Shown: positions 9,966 to 20,631 of the stretch, in pieces
How the letters are laid out: the number at the start of each line of letters is the position of its first letter
Numbering within the stretch: the first letter of the stretch is position 1
NCBI RefSeq assembly: GCF_029873635.1
Contig: NC_080420.1
Coordinates: 32,541,032-32,605,031 of the forward strand
Length of the DNA stretch: 64,000 nt
Origin: Malania oleifera
Taxonomy: Eukaryota > Streptophyta > Magnoliopsida > Santalales > Ximeniaceae
Reading direction: 5' to 3'
The notes under the pieces: generated by a model
Databases searched by the model: none
What the model saw: the letters and a program-made list of their open reading frames with translations, nothing else
Told to the model about the DNA's origin: nothing
Program-made: the position numbers and the translations under genes

Positions 9966-12590
9966 ATCTCCCCCTTTTGATGATGACAAACACACACAAG
10001 CAAAATGGGTTAAGCCTGAAAAGGCCCCCTTACCAATATGCATAACTTAAAAAATAAGCATTGTAGACCAAACATATTCGCGAAAGAAGACATTTCAAAT
10101 GAATGCATATAGTTTTGACATTTAAAGCACAAAAACATTATGCTTGTAGCTTAAATATTTAACCCCTTTAAAAATATTTCCCCCTTAAAAAATTTCAAAT
10201 AATATTCATTTAACTTAGAAAACATTCTCTCCTTTTTGTCATCAGCAAAAGGGTTAAATTTAAAAAATAACTCTTTCCCATTTTGAACCTTTTATTTCAC
10301 TTAGAAAACTTTCCCCCTTTTTGATATAAAATTTGGGCATTGAATTAAGCACAGAAAACAGTTTAACTGATCATTTAAGATTAAAATGACATGATAAGCA
10401 TAGTTAGACCAAAAATATATACAAACCATTGTAATTGAAATATTTCATAAGATCTATGAAAAATTTGAGTTCAAAGCACAGGACATATGATTGCAGAGAG
10501 TAGGTTTGAGCACGGTTTCAATCTAACTAGTTCGCATGCATTTTAAATATAATCAATGAACCAGTTATGCAAAGTAAAAAATTATTGAATTTCATGACCA
10601 TAATATGAATATTAAAATATAGCACATGTCATGAAGCTCGTTAAGCACACTAGCAAGAGATAAAATATGTCTTATTTTAAAACCATTTCTTGCCATATAT
10701 ATATACATCCCCTTATGATTATCAATAAATACCGGGGATGATGCTTGTTGAAAAAGAAACTTTAACTCAAAGAAGCTCAGGCAAGCAGTGATTTTCTGGT
10801 TAAGCATTTAAGAGCAACTCATAATATGACCAGAAAAAAAAAAAAAAAAACATCAATTATATGGATCCCAAAGATATTAAAAAGTTTCAAGCATGATCAT
10901 GTGGCAGAACAAGTGATTGTGGCTAAATAACATATTTCAAATTAATATTTTCACTAAGATCATCACAATTTAGCACATGCCACACATAATTCAAAACAAA
11001 TCTAAGTTGAAGATGTTGGTGAGCATAGCAAAATGGAAATTTATTTTTAGATGCTCCCCCTTTCAATTTGAATCCTAACTAAAATGCAATGAACTACTTA
11101 TACTACCCAACGATTAATTTTATCTGGAATACTAATCAGTATAAGCTATCATCTTAAATCTCTTAAAACAAATATACTAGATCAAGATTAATGCACACAA
11201 TTATGCAACCAGTATAATTATCCCTATATTTCATATATGCATTAGAAAAGACATATTAAGGCATACACTAATGCTCATAACCCTGAGAATAATCCATATC
11301 TATTTATAAAGTTTTAAGAGCAGGATATGATGTTTAGGGTTCTTAGAAGAGCCTCAATATTTAAAAAGCAAGACATGATGCACATGAGTCCTTTATTGCT
11401 TTTTCTCTAGGGATAGAGCCCAGTTCTCTTGAATATGCATTGGTTATGTAAGGATGAAGTTTGATATCTATTTAGCTTTCACTCATCCTTTCAAAAACAT
11501 TTTACCATGTATTTTATCATAATCATTTTTGCATATGGTTTATGGGCTTTGATTATTTTGGGAAAAGTCTAACGAAATTTTGGCAGCATGTTGTTTGTAA
11601 ATAAGACATTTCCCAAATAGATAGGCTCCAAAAACCTGGTTGTTTACAGCAGATAAAACATTTTAAGCATGCAACAACCTAAATCCACTATAGCATGCAA
11701 TTCACATCACTACATCAGCCATGCAGGTGGCATCCATACAAATATGCATTTCAGTAGTACAATCAATAGTTCATATAAAAATATAAACCATCCATCAAGA
11801 TAATATGAATAGTAAGCAACAGTGGATAGTTATGAGTTCAGTGCAGTGTAATTCTCATAAAGATATATTGACATGAAATATGATCATGAGAGCATTTAAT
11901 AGAGTCATGAAATTATGAAAAGAAATGCTCCCCCTCAGATATGCACTATTATTGTCTTGTGCCTTTTTCGTCTTATTGTTTTCTTAGCCAAGTGCCTTGG
12001 ATTTTCAATAATTAATACTTGAATTTGAATGCCTAGGATTATTGGACCAAAAAGTCACAATGAATATTGCTTAAGATATGATAAGCCCGTTTTTGCTTCT
12101 TTTCTTATGAACCAATACGTGAGAGGCAAAAATTCCAATGACTTTGGATTTTAACTGCATACGCATAGGTTTCTTTGAACTTAGAATTGTCATTTGAATT
12201 GAAACCTAGTGCAATCATTTTAGTCATTCCACACATTTTAAGGACATAAAGCTCTAAATAATTTGACTTAAAGTTTGAGAGCTTGTGAAGGGAGTTAGGT
12301 TAAATACTTTTGAAGATTTAAACCATCGTTGAGATTCGAAGAGTATTTTGGAGTAGGAAAATATTCAAAATATTTTCATGTTGGGAAATATGTCCTAACG
12401 ACTTTGCCAAAGAGCATTTGAGAGAATATGAATTTCTTAAACACTGCTCTTTGGTCATTTCTAGTTTGCCTTTACTGGAGGGTATCCTTTAAATATGATC
12501 ACGATTTAGAGCAAGGATACGATCCAAGGAATATGTAAACTCTTTACCGAATGTGATTGTGGTATGATAAAGATTTCCTATGGAGGAGAT
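9966..12590 (-). other. SV-A region between pol and 3' LTR, noncoding, multiple PPT-like tracts
   Basis: No open frame of note on either strand. PPT-like runs (minus sense GGGGGA types) occur at the LTR and again near 10180, 10310, 11055 and 11930. The block is recognisably the reverse complement of 33060-33488 joined to 56385-58675 in SV-E. Examples are the gene-like words around a shared 'catgtgcat' segment (11390 and 57340) and a shared 'ccacaatca' segment (10905 and 57795). Sireviruses often carry an env-like frame here; none survives. Confidence 0.7.
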
Positions 12591-14027
12591 TGTTGGCCTA
12601 GTTAGGCTTACAAACTCTTGGTTTTGATGATAACAAAGTAAAAGTTATTGAATATATTTTCAAGTGATATGAATACAGGCAAAGATGATTTGCTCAAAAT
12701 ACATATACCCTGACACGAAAGCTTACAAGGATCAAGGAACAAGGAGAGGTTCATGAGAATACCAAAAATCTATAAATGAAAGCTCAATAAGAAGTCTAAG
12801 AGATTGAAAAGCAGCATTGAAAGGACTCAAAGCCAAGAAAACGTTAAAACATCTTAGGTCAAAGTCTTTGTAAGTACTTCTAAGTTTATTCAAATATAAA
12901 TTTTTCATTTTGAAGCTCATTAGTCAAAGAGACTTAAAGACCTTAATATAAAACTTGAACAAGTTTTTCAAAGTCAAACAAGTTCATATTCCAAGGTTAA
13001 TTGAGCAAAGAAGAGAAAACTTAAAAATATATTTGAAATGAAAAAATTTTAGTCGACAAACGACTGGCCAATTTAGAGTAGTTTAATTGAAGACAGAAGC
13101 CTAACAGATGACTGTCAAGGTTTTGACAGATGACTGCCAGTGCCAAGTGAGAAGCTTGTGAGTGTTCTGCCAGACGATTGTCAATTCTCTATGTATATTG
13201 AAAAATTTGATTTGTTCATGGATAGACGAGTGCTACCATATAGATAGACGACTGCCACCCTACTGAATTGCATTAAAACGACATTATTCTGGTGACAGAC
13301 GACTGCCACCTCTCTGCCTATGATTTTTATAGTTATACTATATGGAAAAACGACTTCTAGGACTTCACAGTTGTCTGGCTTGCGGTATTTTTCAAATTTC
13401 CAACGGATACAATTTTTGAAATTCAAATTATTGGAAGCTTAAATAATTTTAAAACTTGGAAACAATTCTAAGAAATCAATTCAGCTCTCATTCTCTCTCA
13501 AAGCCTACTGAAATTTTGAAAGTGTGTTTCATCACTCACGAAATTCTCTGAAAGCTTTGCTGAGTTTCTCATTGAGTTTGTGCATCAAGTTGTTGATTCT
13601 TTCATCCATTGAAAGATACCTAGGGTGATAAGTTTCTAAGAGCTTCATTCTGAAATTCATGTTCTGAATTTACTGAAGTACATAGTATTTCAATTTGTAC
13701 TAATCAGCTCTTTGAGGAGCAAGTTCTTGTACGTCTTGTTTTATATCTTTGTAATAGGTTAATTGACGGTTCGAGTGTTGAATCGTTGGACCAAACAAAG
13801 AGATATTGTTTGGAGAAGGCGGGCTCTAGCCTTACCCAAGGAGTGTTTGTAATTGGTATTGTTCCACTTGGTAAATGAACGGTAATAGTGAATCCTTTGG
13901 TGGTTTTGCCAAGGGCGAGGATGTAGGTTGTGTTGAAGTCGAACCTTGTAAAAATCCCTGTGTTATTCTTTCTCTACCTTACTCTTTATTTATCAGCAAA
14001 AGATATAATCTGTGTGGTTGCTTTAAT
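12591..14027 (+). mobile_element. F: copia LTR fragment, 3' end missing
   Basis: It begins with TGTTGGCCTAGTTAGGC at 12591 and has the layout of the other Sirevirus LTRs. An array of AGACGACTGCCAC-like words lies at about 13050-13360. A late block (caagggcgaggatgtagg, about 13910) resembles 'aagatgaggacgtaggtcgg' in the next LTR. It lacks the CACCCCCCTCTT terminal word and any primer site, and about 14028 switches to pol sequence. It is therefore truncated. Confidence 0.65.
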
Positions 14028-15761
14028 TTAGATAAGAGCAATGAAGTTAAGGAAACATCTCTTGAAGATAATCAAGTAGAAAGAGTAGTTAACGAGCTAC
14101 CTAAGGAATGGAAGTATGTAAGGAATCACCCCATTGATCAAATTATAGGTGAACCATCACGTGAAGTAACTACACGATCTTAACTTAGAAATTTGGTTAG
14201 CCACCGTGCATTCTTATCATAGGAAAGGCCTAAGAATGTGAGTAAGGCAATTGAGGATGAATAATGGGTGATATCTATGCAAGAAGAATTAAATCAATTT
14301 GAGAGAAATAAAGTCTAAACATTAGTTCCTAGACCTAATAATCATACAATTATTGGAACAAAATGGGTCTATAAGAACAAGAAAGATGAAAATGGAATCG
14401 TAATTAGAAACAAAGCCAAACTAGTAGTCTAAGAATATAACCAGGGGGAAGGCATATATTTTGAGGAAACAATTGCTCTTGCAGTTAGAATGGAAGCCAT
14501 TAGGATGTTGCTAGCATACACTGCTTTTATGAATTTCAAATTATATCAAATGGATGTCAAAAGCACATTTTTAAATGGATATATTAATGAGGAAGTTTAT
14601 GTTGAATAACCCCCAGGATTTGAAAACCACAAATTTCCAAATCACGTCTATAAATTGACTAAAGCCTTGTATGGATTGAAACAAGCTCCTAGAGCATGGT
14701 ATGAAAGGTTTAGTGGTTTTCTTCTAAATAATGGGTTTACTAGAGGGAAGATTGACACAACACTTTTCTTAAAGGCTAAAAATGAAAATTTGCTCCTAGT
14801 ACAAATATATGTAGATGATATCATTTTTGGAGCAACTAACGAAGAGTTGTGTAATGAGTTTGCCAACTGTATGCAAAGTGAATTTTAAATGAGCATGATG
14901 GGTGAACTTAACTTCTTTCTAGGACTTTAGATCAAACAAGCACAAAATGGAATTTTCATAAACCAATCAAAATACATTAGAGACTTGCTTAAAAAGTTTA
15001 ACATGGAAGATGGTAAAATTTTAGGAATACCTATGAGCTCTTCCACAAAATTAGATAAGGATGAGCAAGGTACACGGGTGGTTGTTAATCTCTACCATGG
15101 AATGATAGGTAGTCTGTTATACCTAATGGCTAGCAAGCTTGATATTATGTTTAGCGTATGCATGTGTGCAAGATTTCAGGCTACCTCTAAAAAGTCACAT
15201 GTATTAGTAGTTAAAAGGATACTTAGATACCTTATAGCAACTATTGAACTTGGATTATGGTATCCTAAGTACACTTCCCTTAAGATTGTCATTTATTCTG
15301 ATGCTGACTTTGCCGACAATAAAGTAGATAGAAAAAGCTCTAGCGGCACTTGTCACTTTTTAGGACAATCCTTAGTTTCTTGATTTTCCAAGAAATAGAA
15401 TTCAATTGCATTGTCCATATCCGAGGCTGAATACATAGCGATCGGAAGTTGTTGTGCTCAAATGCTATATATGAAGCAACAACTAATGGACTATGGATTG
15501 CACTATGAATCAGTTCCTATAAAGTGTGACAATATGAGTGCAATAAACATCTCAAAGAATCCTATTTCACGTTCATGAACTAGGCACATATAAATTAGAC
15601 ATCATTTTCCATATGTCCATGTGTAAAAGGGAGATGCAGTAATTGAGTTTGTGTGCACAGATGAACAATGGGCAAATATTTTCATGAAACCACTTTTAGA
15701 GGACAGGGTTATCCAAATTAGATGTGAACTAGGCCTGATGCAAAGTAGAGAAGTTGGTTAG
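14028..15761 (+). pseudogene. G: Sirevirus pol, RT and RNase H part, decayed
   Basis: The linker ahead of RT is present (EWKYVRNHPIDQIIGEP, about 14110-14160). The RT N-terminus follows (MQEELNQFERNKV, GTKWVY.NKKDENG), then TKALYGLKQAPRAWYERF (14658-14711) and IYVDDIIFGATN (14806-14841) with both catalytic Asp residues present. RNase H motifs follow: SDADFADNKVDRKSSSGTCH, SCCAQMLYMKQQL and CDNMSAINISKN. There are many in-frame stops (near 14181, 14266, 14318, 14431, 14609, 14887, 14930, 15381, 15397). The last codon is at 15759-15761. Gag, protease and integrase are absent; the 5' side abuts LTR fragment F. Confidence 0.88.
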
Positions 15762-16212
15762 AGATATATTAGAATACATAACTGAGGGGGAGCAACTTAA
15801 ATTAAAATTAAGTAATGGCTATTGCATTTTATGGATCTAGAATACATGTTGATGCGCACATGAATTTTAAACTTTAATGAACTAAATTGCTTACCTATAT
15901 TAATGTCGATTGAAATGTTGTTGTATGTTAAACATGAAGTTTGATTTCACAAAACAACTATATTTTTAGAAAGGAGGAGAGATAAATTTCTTAACACAGG
16001 GGGAGAAATAAAAATTTTCACAAAGGGACGGAATATTTAACCATGTATATTTTTGTATACCTTTTTGATTGATGTCAAAAGAGAGAGAGAATATTTATTA
16101 GAGCAAAATTTTCTTTGTAATATTTTCTAGATTACATTGCCATATTGTTAGAAAAGGGGGAGAGAATATTTATTTTTGCTCGTGTATTTGTCATTATCAA
16201 AAAGGGGGAGAT
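15762..16212 (+). other. G noncoding tail with multiple polypurine tracts
   Basis: There is no ORF. Purine tracts occur at 15784-15792 (gaggggga), 15970-15982, 15998-16006 (gggggagaa) and 16153-16163. The functional-looking PPT AAAAAGGGGGAGAT lies at 16199-16212, directly before the LTR. Repeated PPTs upstream of the 3' LTR are a known Sirevirus signature. Confidence 0.75.
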
Positions 16213-18031
16213 TGTTGACTCTATGAGTCTAATACCGTTTTGATAATGACAAAACACATAGTATTTTATCTGTGCATTGATATTGTGAACATGATCATTA
16301 CCTAGCATGCATGAAAGGCAAGGATGTTATGGAAGTCATGAGGAACTTAAAGCGTACACAACCTGGCATACTCCATGGAATTAGAAAGGCAAAATGATGA
16401 AGAAGCTTCAAGTTTTTCAAGTGTAATGGGTATTTAGTATTGCTTGTATTTACATATCTCGTATGATATAGTTGGGAGCTTAAAATAACAAATATATGGA
16501 CCTTAGGATACACACATTTTATGAAAATTTACATTCACTTATCCTAAATTGAATCGGGCTAAAATAAGGTAGCTCGTCGACGAATCCTTAGCCTCGTTGA
16601 TGAACACATGAAGGCCACTCAGCGACGAACATTTTGTTCTCGTCGATGAGAAAATACCAAGACCTATAAAATTTCAAATAGGCCACTTGGCAATGAACCT
16701 ATGCTCCCGTCGACAAACGAGTGTAGAAAACTCGTCGACGAACATGCGCACTCGTCGACGAGTCCGTCGGGTAGAGCGGAGTTCCAGTGCACAACGGGCA
16801 AAATTTTTCTTAACAAAAATATTCCTAAATTGATTCAATGATCAAGATGCGCCCATATTCTAACCATGCATATATATATATACTTCAACCTAAAACCCTA
16901 GTTTTTGTAACAAGATAAAAAAGAAGAACAACAAGAGCTAGAAGAAATAAGAACAAAAGATTTTTGTTGTGCTTGATCCTCTTGGCTATGCACTATTGTA
17001 TTCAAATTTTTGGGCTTTCGTTACTCTCACGATCAATGGTTTTTTCACTCATATTTTCGTAAGTAAGATCGTGTCTTTGAGGTTTGGTAAACAGAGTATT
17101 ATTTTTAATATATAGATCTTTATTTTCAAAGTGCTTATACTCTCACAAGCATATTGTTATATATTTTGAAAGAAAGAACAAAAGTGTGTATATATATATA
17201 TATATTACTTGAAGATATTTCTAGAGGGTTTTTTAGAGCTTAAATCTTTGAAAACATTCAAGTTTATATTTTATTCAAAGATTTTAACTCAGTTTCATTG
17301 TTGTAAAATTGACTTGATTTAGATCTTTGGAGCAAAAGTGTTTTACATATATTTCTATAAAGATCATTTAGTTGGATTAGATCTTTGGTACATATTTGTT
17401 ATACATCTTTTCTTATACAAAGATCATTCAATTGTTATTACTAAAGATTTCATCAAACACAATACATACATTCAACTGAGCTTCAAGTTATATCATCTGA
17501 GTATGTATTAGGATTTCAATTGTACTCATTAGCTTATTGTGAAGGATTCGAGTTTGTAGAAAATTGTAATCTTATTATTATATCGATGGTTCGGGTTATG
17601 AACTGGGGTGAGGAGGAAGCTACGCTTCTTGTAAACAGTGAACTGTAATGGAAAGTTCCGTCCTAGTTAAAGGAGTGGGATTAGTGGAATCCTTGCATGG
17701 GTTGCCTAAGATGAGGACGTAGGTCGGGTTGGCTGAACCTCGTAAAAACTGTGTTTGCATCTCTATTTCCCTTAACTCTTTTAATTTCCGCTTGCACTTA
17801 CTTATGTGGTTGTTGTGTATGTGTTAAGTGTTTTAGTACTTCTATAAAGTAACTGGGTAAGATTGATTGATTAATAAAATCACACATTAAATAGATAAGT
17901 TGAGAAATACTAAATTGCTTGTCATCTAAGTTGTATGTTTGTGGTTGTAAGTTGTTCAAAATTAGAACTTGAGTGACATAAATTTAAAATGCCCCATTCA
18001 CCCCCCTCTTTGGATTACACATAAATTAACA
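16213..18031 (+). repeat. LTR shared by G (as 3' LTR) and H (as 5' LTR)
   Basis: It starts TGTTGACTCTATGAGTC, preceded by a PPT, and ends ATAAATTAACA, followed by a primer site (18034). It therefore has functional borders on both sides. An array of CTCGTCGACGAG-like palindromes lies at about 16572-16765 and a TATATATATATA box at 16867-16882. The CACCCCCCTCTTTGGATTAC word sits just before the 3' end. Length is 1819 bp. The start resembles the SV-J LTR. Confidence 0.88.
16867..16882 (+). promoter_or_regulatory. TATA box of the G/H LTR
   Basis: A TATATATATATAC run about 100 bases downstream of the CTCGTCGACGAG array. It is in the right place for the LTR promoter that would drive H transcription. 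Confidence 0.45.
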
Positions 18032-18033
18032 TT

Positions 18034-18045
18034 TGGTATCAGAGT
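18034..18045 (+). other. H primer-binding site (initiator tRNA-Met)
   Basis: TGGTATCAGAGT starts two bases after the LTR end. It matches the usual plant initiator-Met PBS TGGTATCAGAGC except for the last base. Confidence 0.85.
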
Positions 18046-18086
18046 TAGGTTACACTAGACATAAAAGTTTTTGGTAAAAAATCACG

Positions 18087-19749
18087 ATGACACACATCGG
18101 TGTAACCCCATTCGGTGAGGGACACTCATCCACACAACCACCCATCTTTTTTGGTGTTAACTATACATACTAGAAATAAAGAATGAGAATCTTTCTTCAA
18201 AATGCTGATTGGAAAGTACGGAAAGTTGTTTCTAGAGGAAATCATATTCCTATGAAAATTGTAGAGAAAGAAATATATCTAAAATAGAGGATGAATACAC
18301 AGATAAGGACATGAAAGCTCTTCAAATAAATGCTATTGCAATGAATCTGTTATATTGTGCTTTAGATGTAAATGAATTTAATAGGGTCATGGCATATACA
18401 ACTGCTAAAAAAATATGGGATAAATTAGAAGTCACATATGAAGGGACTAAAGATGTAAAAGACAGTAGAATAGACATGTTAACAAGTGAATATGAAGCTT
18501 TTAGAATGTCTTCTAGTGAATCAATTCAATCCATGTACACCAGGTTCACTCACATTACAAATTCATTGCATGCTCTTCGTAAAACTTACCCCACTAATGA
18601 AATAATTAGGAAAATTCGTAGGGGATTACCACCAGTCTGGGAGGCAAAGGCTGTAGCCATAGCAAAAGGATGAAACTTGCGAGCAATGACACTAGATGAG
18701 TTGATTGGGTTGCTCATCACATACGAGCTGACAATAAATGAAAGACTGAGTGAGCAGAATACAAATAAGAAAGTAACAGCACTCAAAGCATCATTAAGCA
18801 ATTCTAGTGAAGAAAGTTGTTCAAAATTAGAAAATAATATGACTCTTCTAACCAAGAAGTTTGGAAAGTTCCTGAAAAAGAACAAGAAGTATACCACAAA
18901 ATTCTTGGACTCAAAAAAAGAAAATGGAGAGTCAAGCAAAAGGAAGCAAAAGGATGATCCTCCTACATGTTATAACTACAGAGAGGTCGGGCACATCAAG
19001 CCAGATTGCCCTCAGCTCAAGAAGGTGTCCAAAAATAAGAAGAAGGCACTAAAGTTCGGTTGGGACACTGACAGTACTAGTAGTTCAAACTATGAATCTA
19101 GCGATGACCAGATTGCAAATCTGTGTCTGATGGCTCACGAAGACCTTGAGGTACAATCTTTTTGTTATGCTTCATCATATTATTCTAGCGATTTTGATAA
19201 TGATGATAACATGATTTCGTATGATGAATTGCAATAGGAATATCTGTATACACTTAAAATGCTTGAGAAAATGACTAAGAAAAATTCAGATTTGAAAAAT
19301 AAATCAAGTTGTTGGAAAGACAAACTGAATCTCATACATGTTTAATAGAAGACAAGGATTTGAAAATTGAAGAGTTAGAAAAAAATTTGGAAGATAAATA
19401 TAAAATTATTTAAAAATTCACAGAGGGTCAAAATAATTTTGTAAGACTTCTTGGAGCTCAAAGAAATTCCCTAGATAAGGAAGGTCTTGGTTTTAATGGA
19501 AAAGAAAATCTTAAATAGAAACACCTTTACATAGGTCACTTTGTAAGAGAGTCAAAATTTTATGTTCTAACTAAAGATTCATATAGATATATTACATGTT
19601 TCAAATATGAGAGGTTAGGTCACATTAAATTTGATTGTCCATTTAAAAACAAAGGTGTCAAAATTAAGAAGGTCTGGAAAGTCAACGGAGAGTCTAGCAC
19701 TAACCCCCATAGACTCAAGAAAATATAGGTACCAAAATTAGTCTACTGA
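18087..19749 (+). pseudogene. H: Sirevirus gag, broken
   Basis: It starts MTHIGVTPFGEGHSS (ATG at 18087), with two stops and a frameshift before 18300. The core follows: IWDKLEVTYEGTKDVKDSRI, IDMLTSEYEAF, YTRFTHITNSLHAL and LRGLPPVWEAKA-like (here RRGLPPVWEAKA). One stop sits at 18671. Two zinc-knuckle blocks are seen: CYNYREVGHIKPDC (about 18968-19010), whose second Cys is Tyr, and CFKYERLGHIKFDC (about 19600-19640). An acidic Ser-rich stretch, the conserved IANLCLMAHEDLE and a coiled-coil-like Lys/Glu region lie between them. This order is typical of SIRE/Maximus gag, so the lineage call is fairly firm. Confidence 0.87.
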
Positions 19750-19791
19750 ATGTCCATTGCAGGTGTGCTTGAGATCATCCTCCTAAAAGGA

Positions 19792-20631
19792 TAAATGGCA
19801 TATGGATAGTGGATGCTCTCGACATATGACCAGAGATAAAGCTAAATTAGCGTCCTTCACACTTAAGGATGGAGGATTCGTCACATTCGACGACAACGTG
19901 AAAGGTTGAATCATTGGAGTAGGTAAGGTTGGTAAGAAACCTTCCCTTGTTATTTATAATGTGTTATTAGTAGATGGTCTAAAACATAACCTATTAAGTA
20001 TAAGTCAATTGTGTGATAAAGGTTACAGAGTTTCATTTGAACGTGACAAATGCACTGTAGATATTAAATCTGAAAACAAAATATTGTTTACTGCTAATCG
20101 TCATTTAAATGTCTTCACCACTAAATTTGATAATCTTGCCTCTAAATATGTAACTTGCTTTTCTACTATAAATAAAGCTAGTTGGCTTTGGCATAGGAGA
20201 CTAGGACATGCAAACATGGACTTATTATCCAAACTAGTTAAAGGAGAATTAGTTAAGGGATTACCTAATACAAAATTTGCAAAAGATAAAATATGTGATG
20301 CATGTCAACTGGGGAAACAAGTAAAATATAGCTTTAAGAAGAAGAAAGCTATCTCCACCACTAGGCCACTTCAAATGTTGTACTTAGATTTATTTGGTCC
20401 TAATCCAACTCAAAGTCTAGGTGGTAAATTATATGCTTTCGTTATTGTTGACGACTATTCTGGGTTCACATGGGTACTATTTCTTATACATAAAGATGTA
20501 ACTTGTGAACAATTTACTAGGCTGTGCAGAAAAATCCAAAATGAAAGGAGGTACAAAATAACACACATTAGAAGTGATAGGGGAACAAAATTTAAAAATG
20601 AGGATATAGAGAACTACTTTGACAAATGGTG
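19792..20631 (+). pseudogene. H: protease and truncated integrase
   Basis: Protease is marked by WHMDSGCSRHMTRD (about 19795), which keeps the DSG active site, and by VGKVGKKPSL. One stop lies in the protease flap area (about 19909). A 223-codon open stretch (19961-20632) holds the integrase HHCC zinc finger (HRRLGHANMD ... CDACQLGKQ). The catalytic core is marked by LYLDLFGPNP, VDDYSGFTWVLF and RSDRGTKFKN; the first two DDE acids are present. It stops abruptly after IENYFDK and is fused to another gag (I), so the third acid and all of RT are missing. Confidence 0.87.

Larger units (their letters stand above)
7848..12590 (-). mobile_element. SV-A: minus-strand Sirevirus-type Ty1/copia element, 3' part only
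   Basis: The 3' LTR is 7848-9965 and the adjacent pol-to-LTR noncoding region is 9966-12590. The element stops abruptly at 12590, where a plus-strand LTR (F) begins after cctatggaggagat. The related SV-E copy reads on past this point (cctatggaggagac...), so F was inserted into, or recombined with, SV-A here. No gag or pol of SV-A is present in the window. Confidence 0.75.

Noticed and set aside
13875..14183. 102-codon plus ORF
   Set aside because: It crosses the join between LTR fragment F and pol fragment G; only its second half is genuine pol linker.
16572..16765. Regularly recurring CTCGTCGACGAG words considered as a CRISPR-like or satellite array
   Set aside because: Words are degenerate and unevenly spaced, lie within an LTR, and this is plant nuclear DNA.
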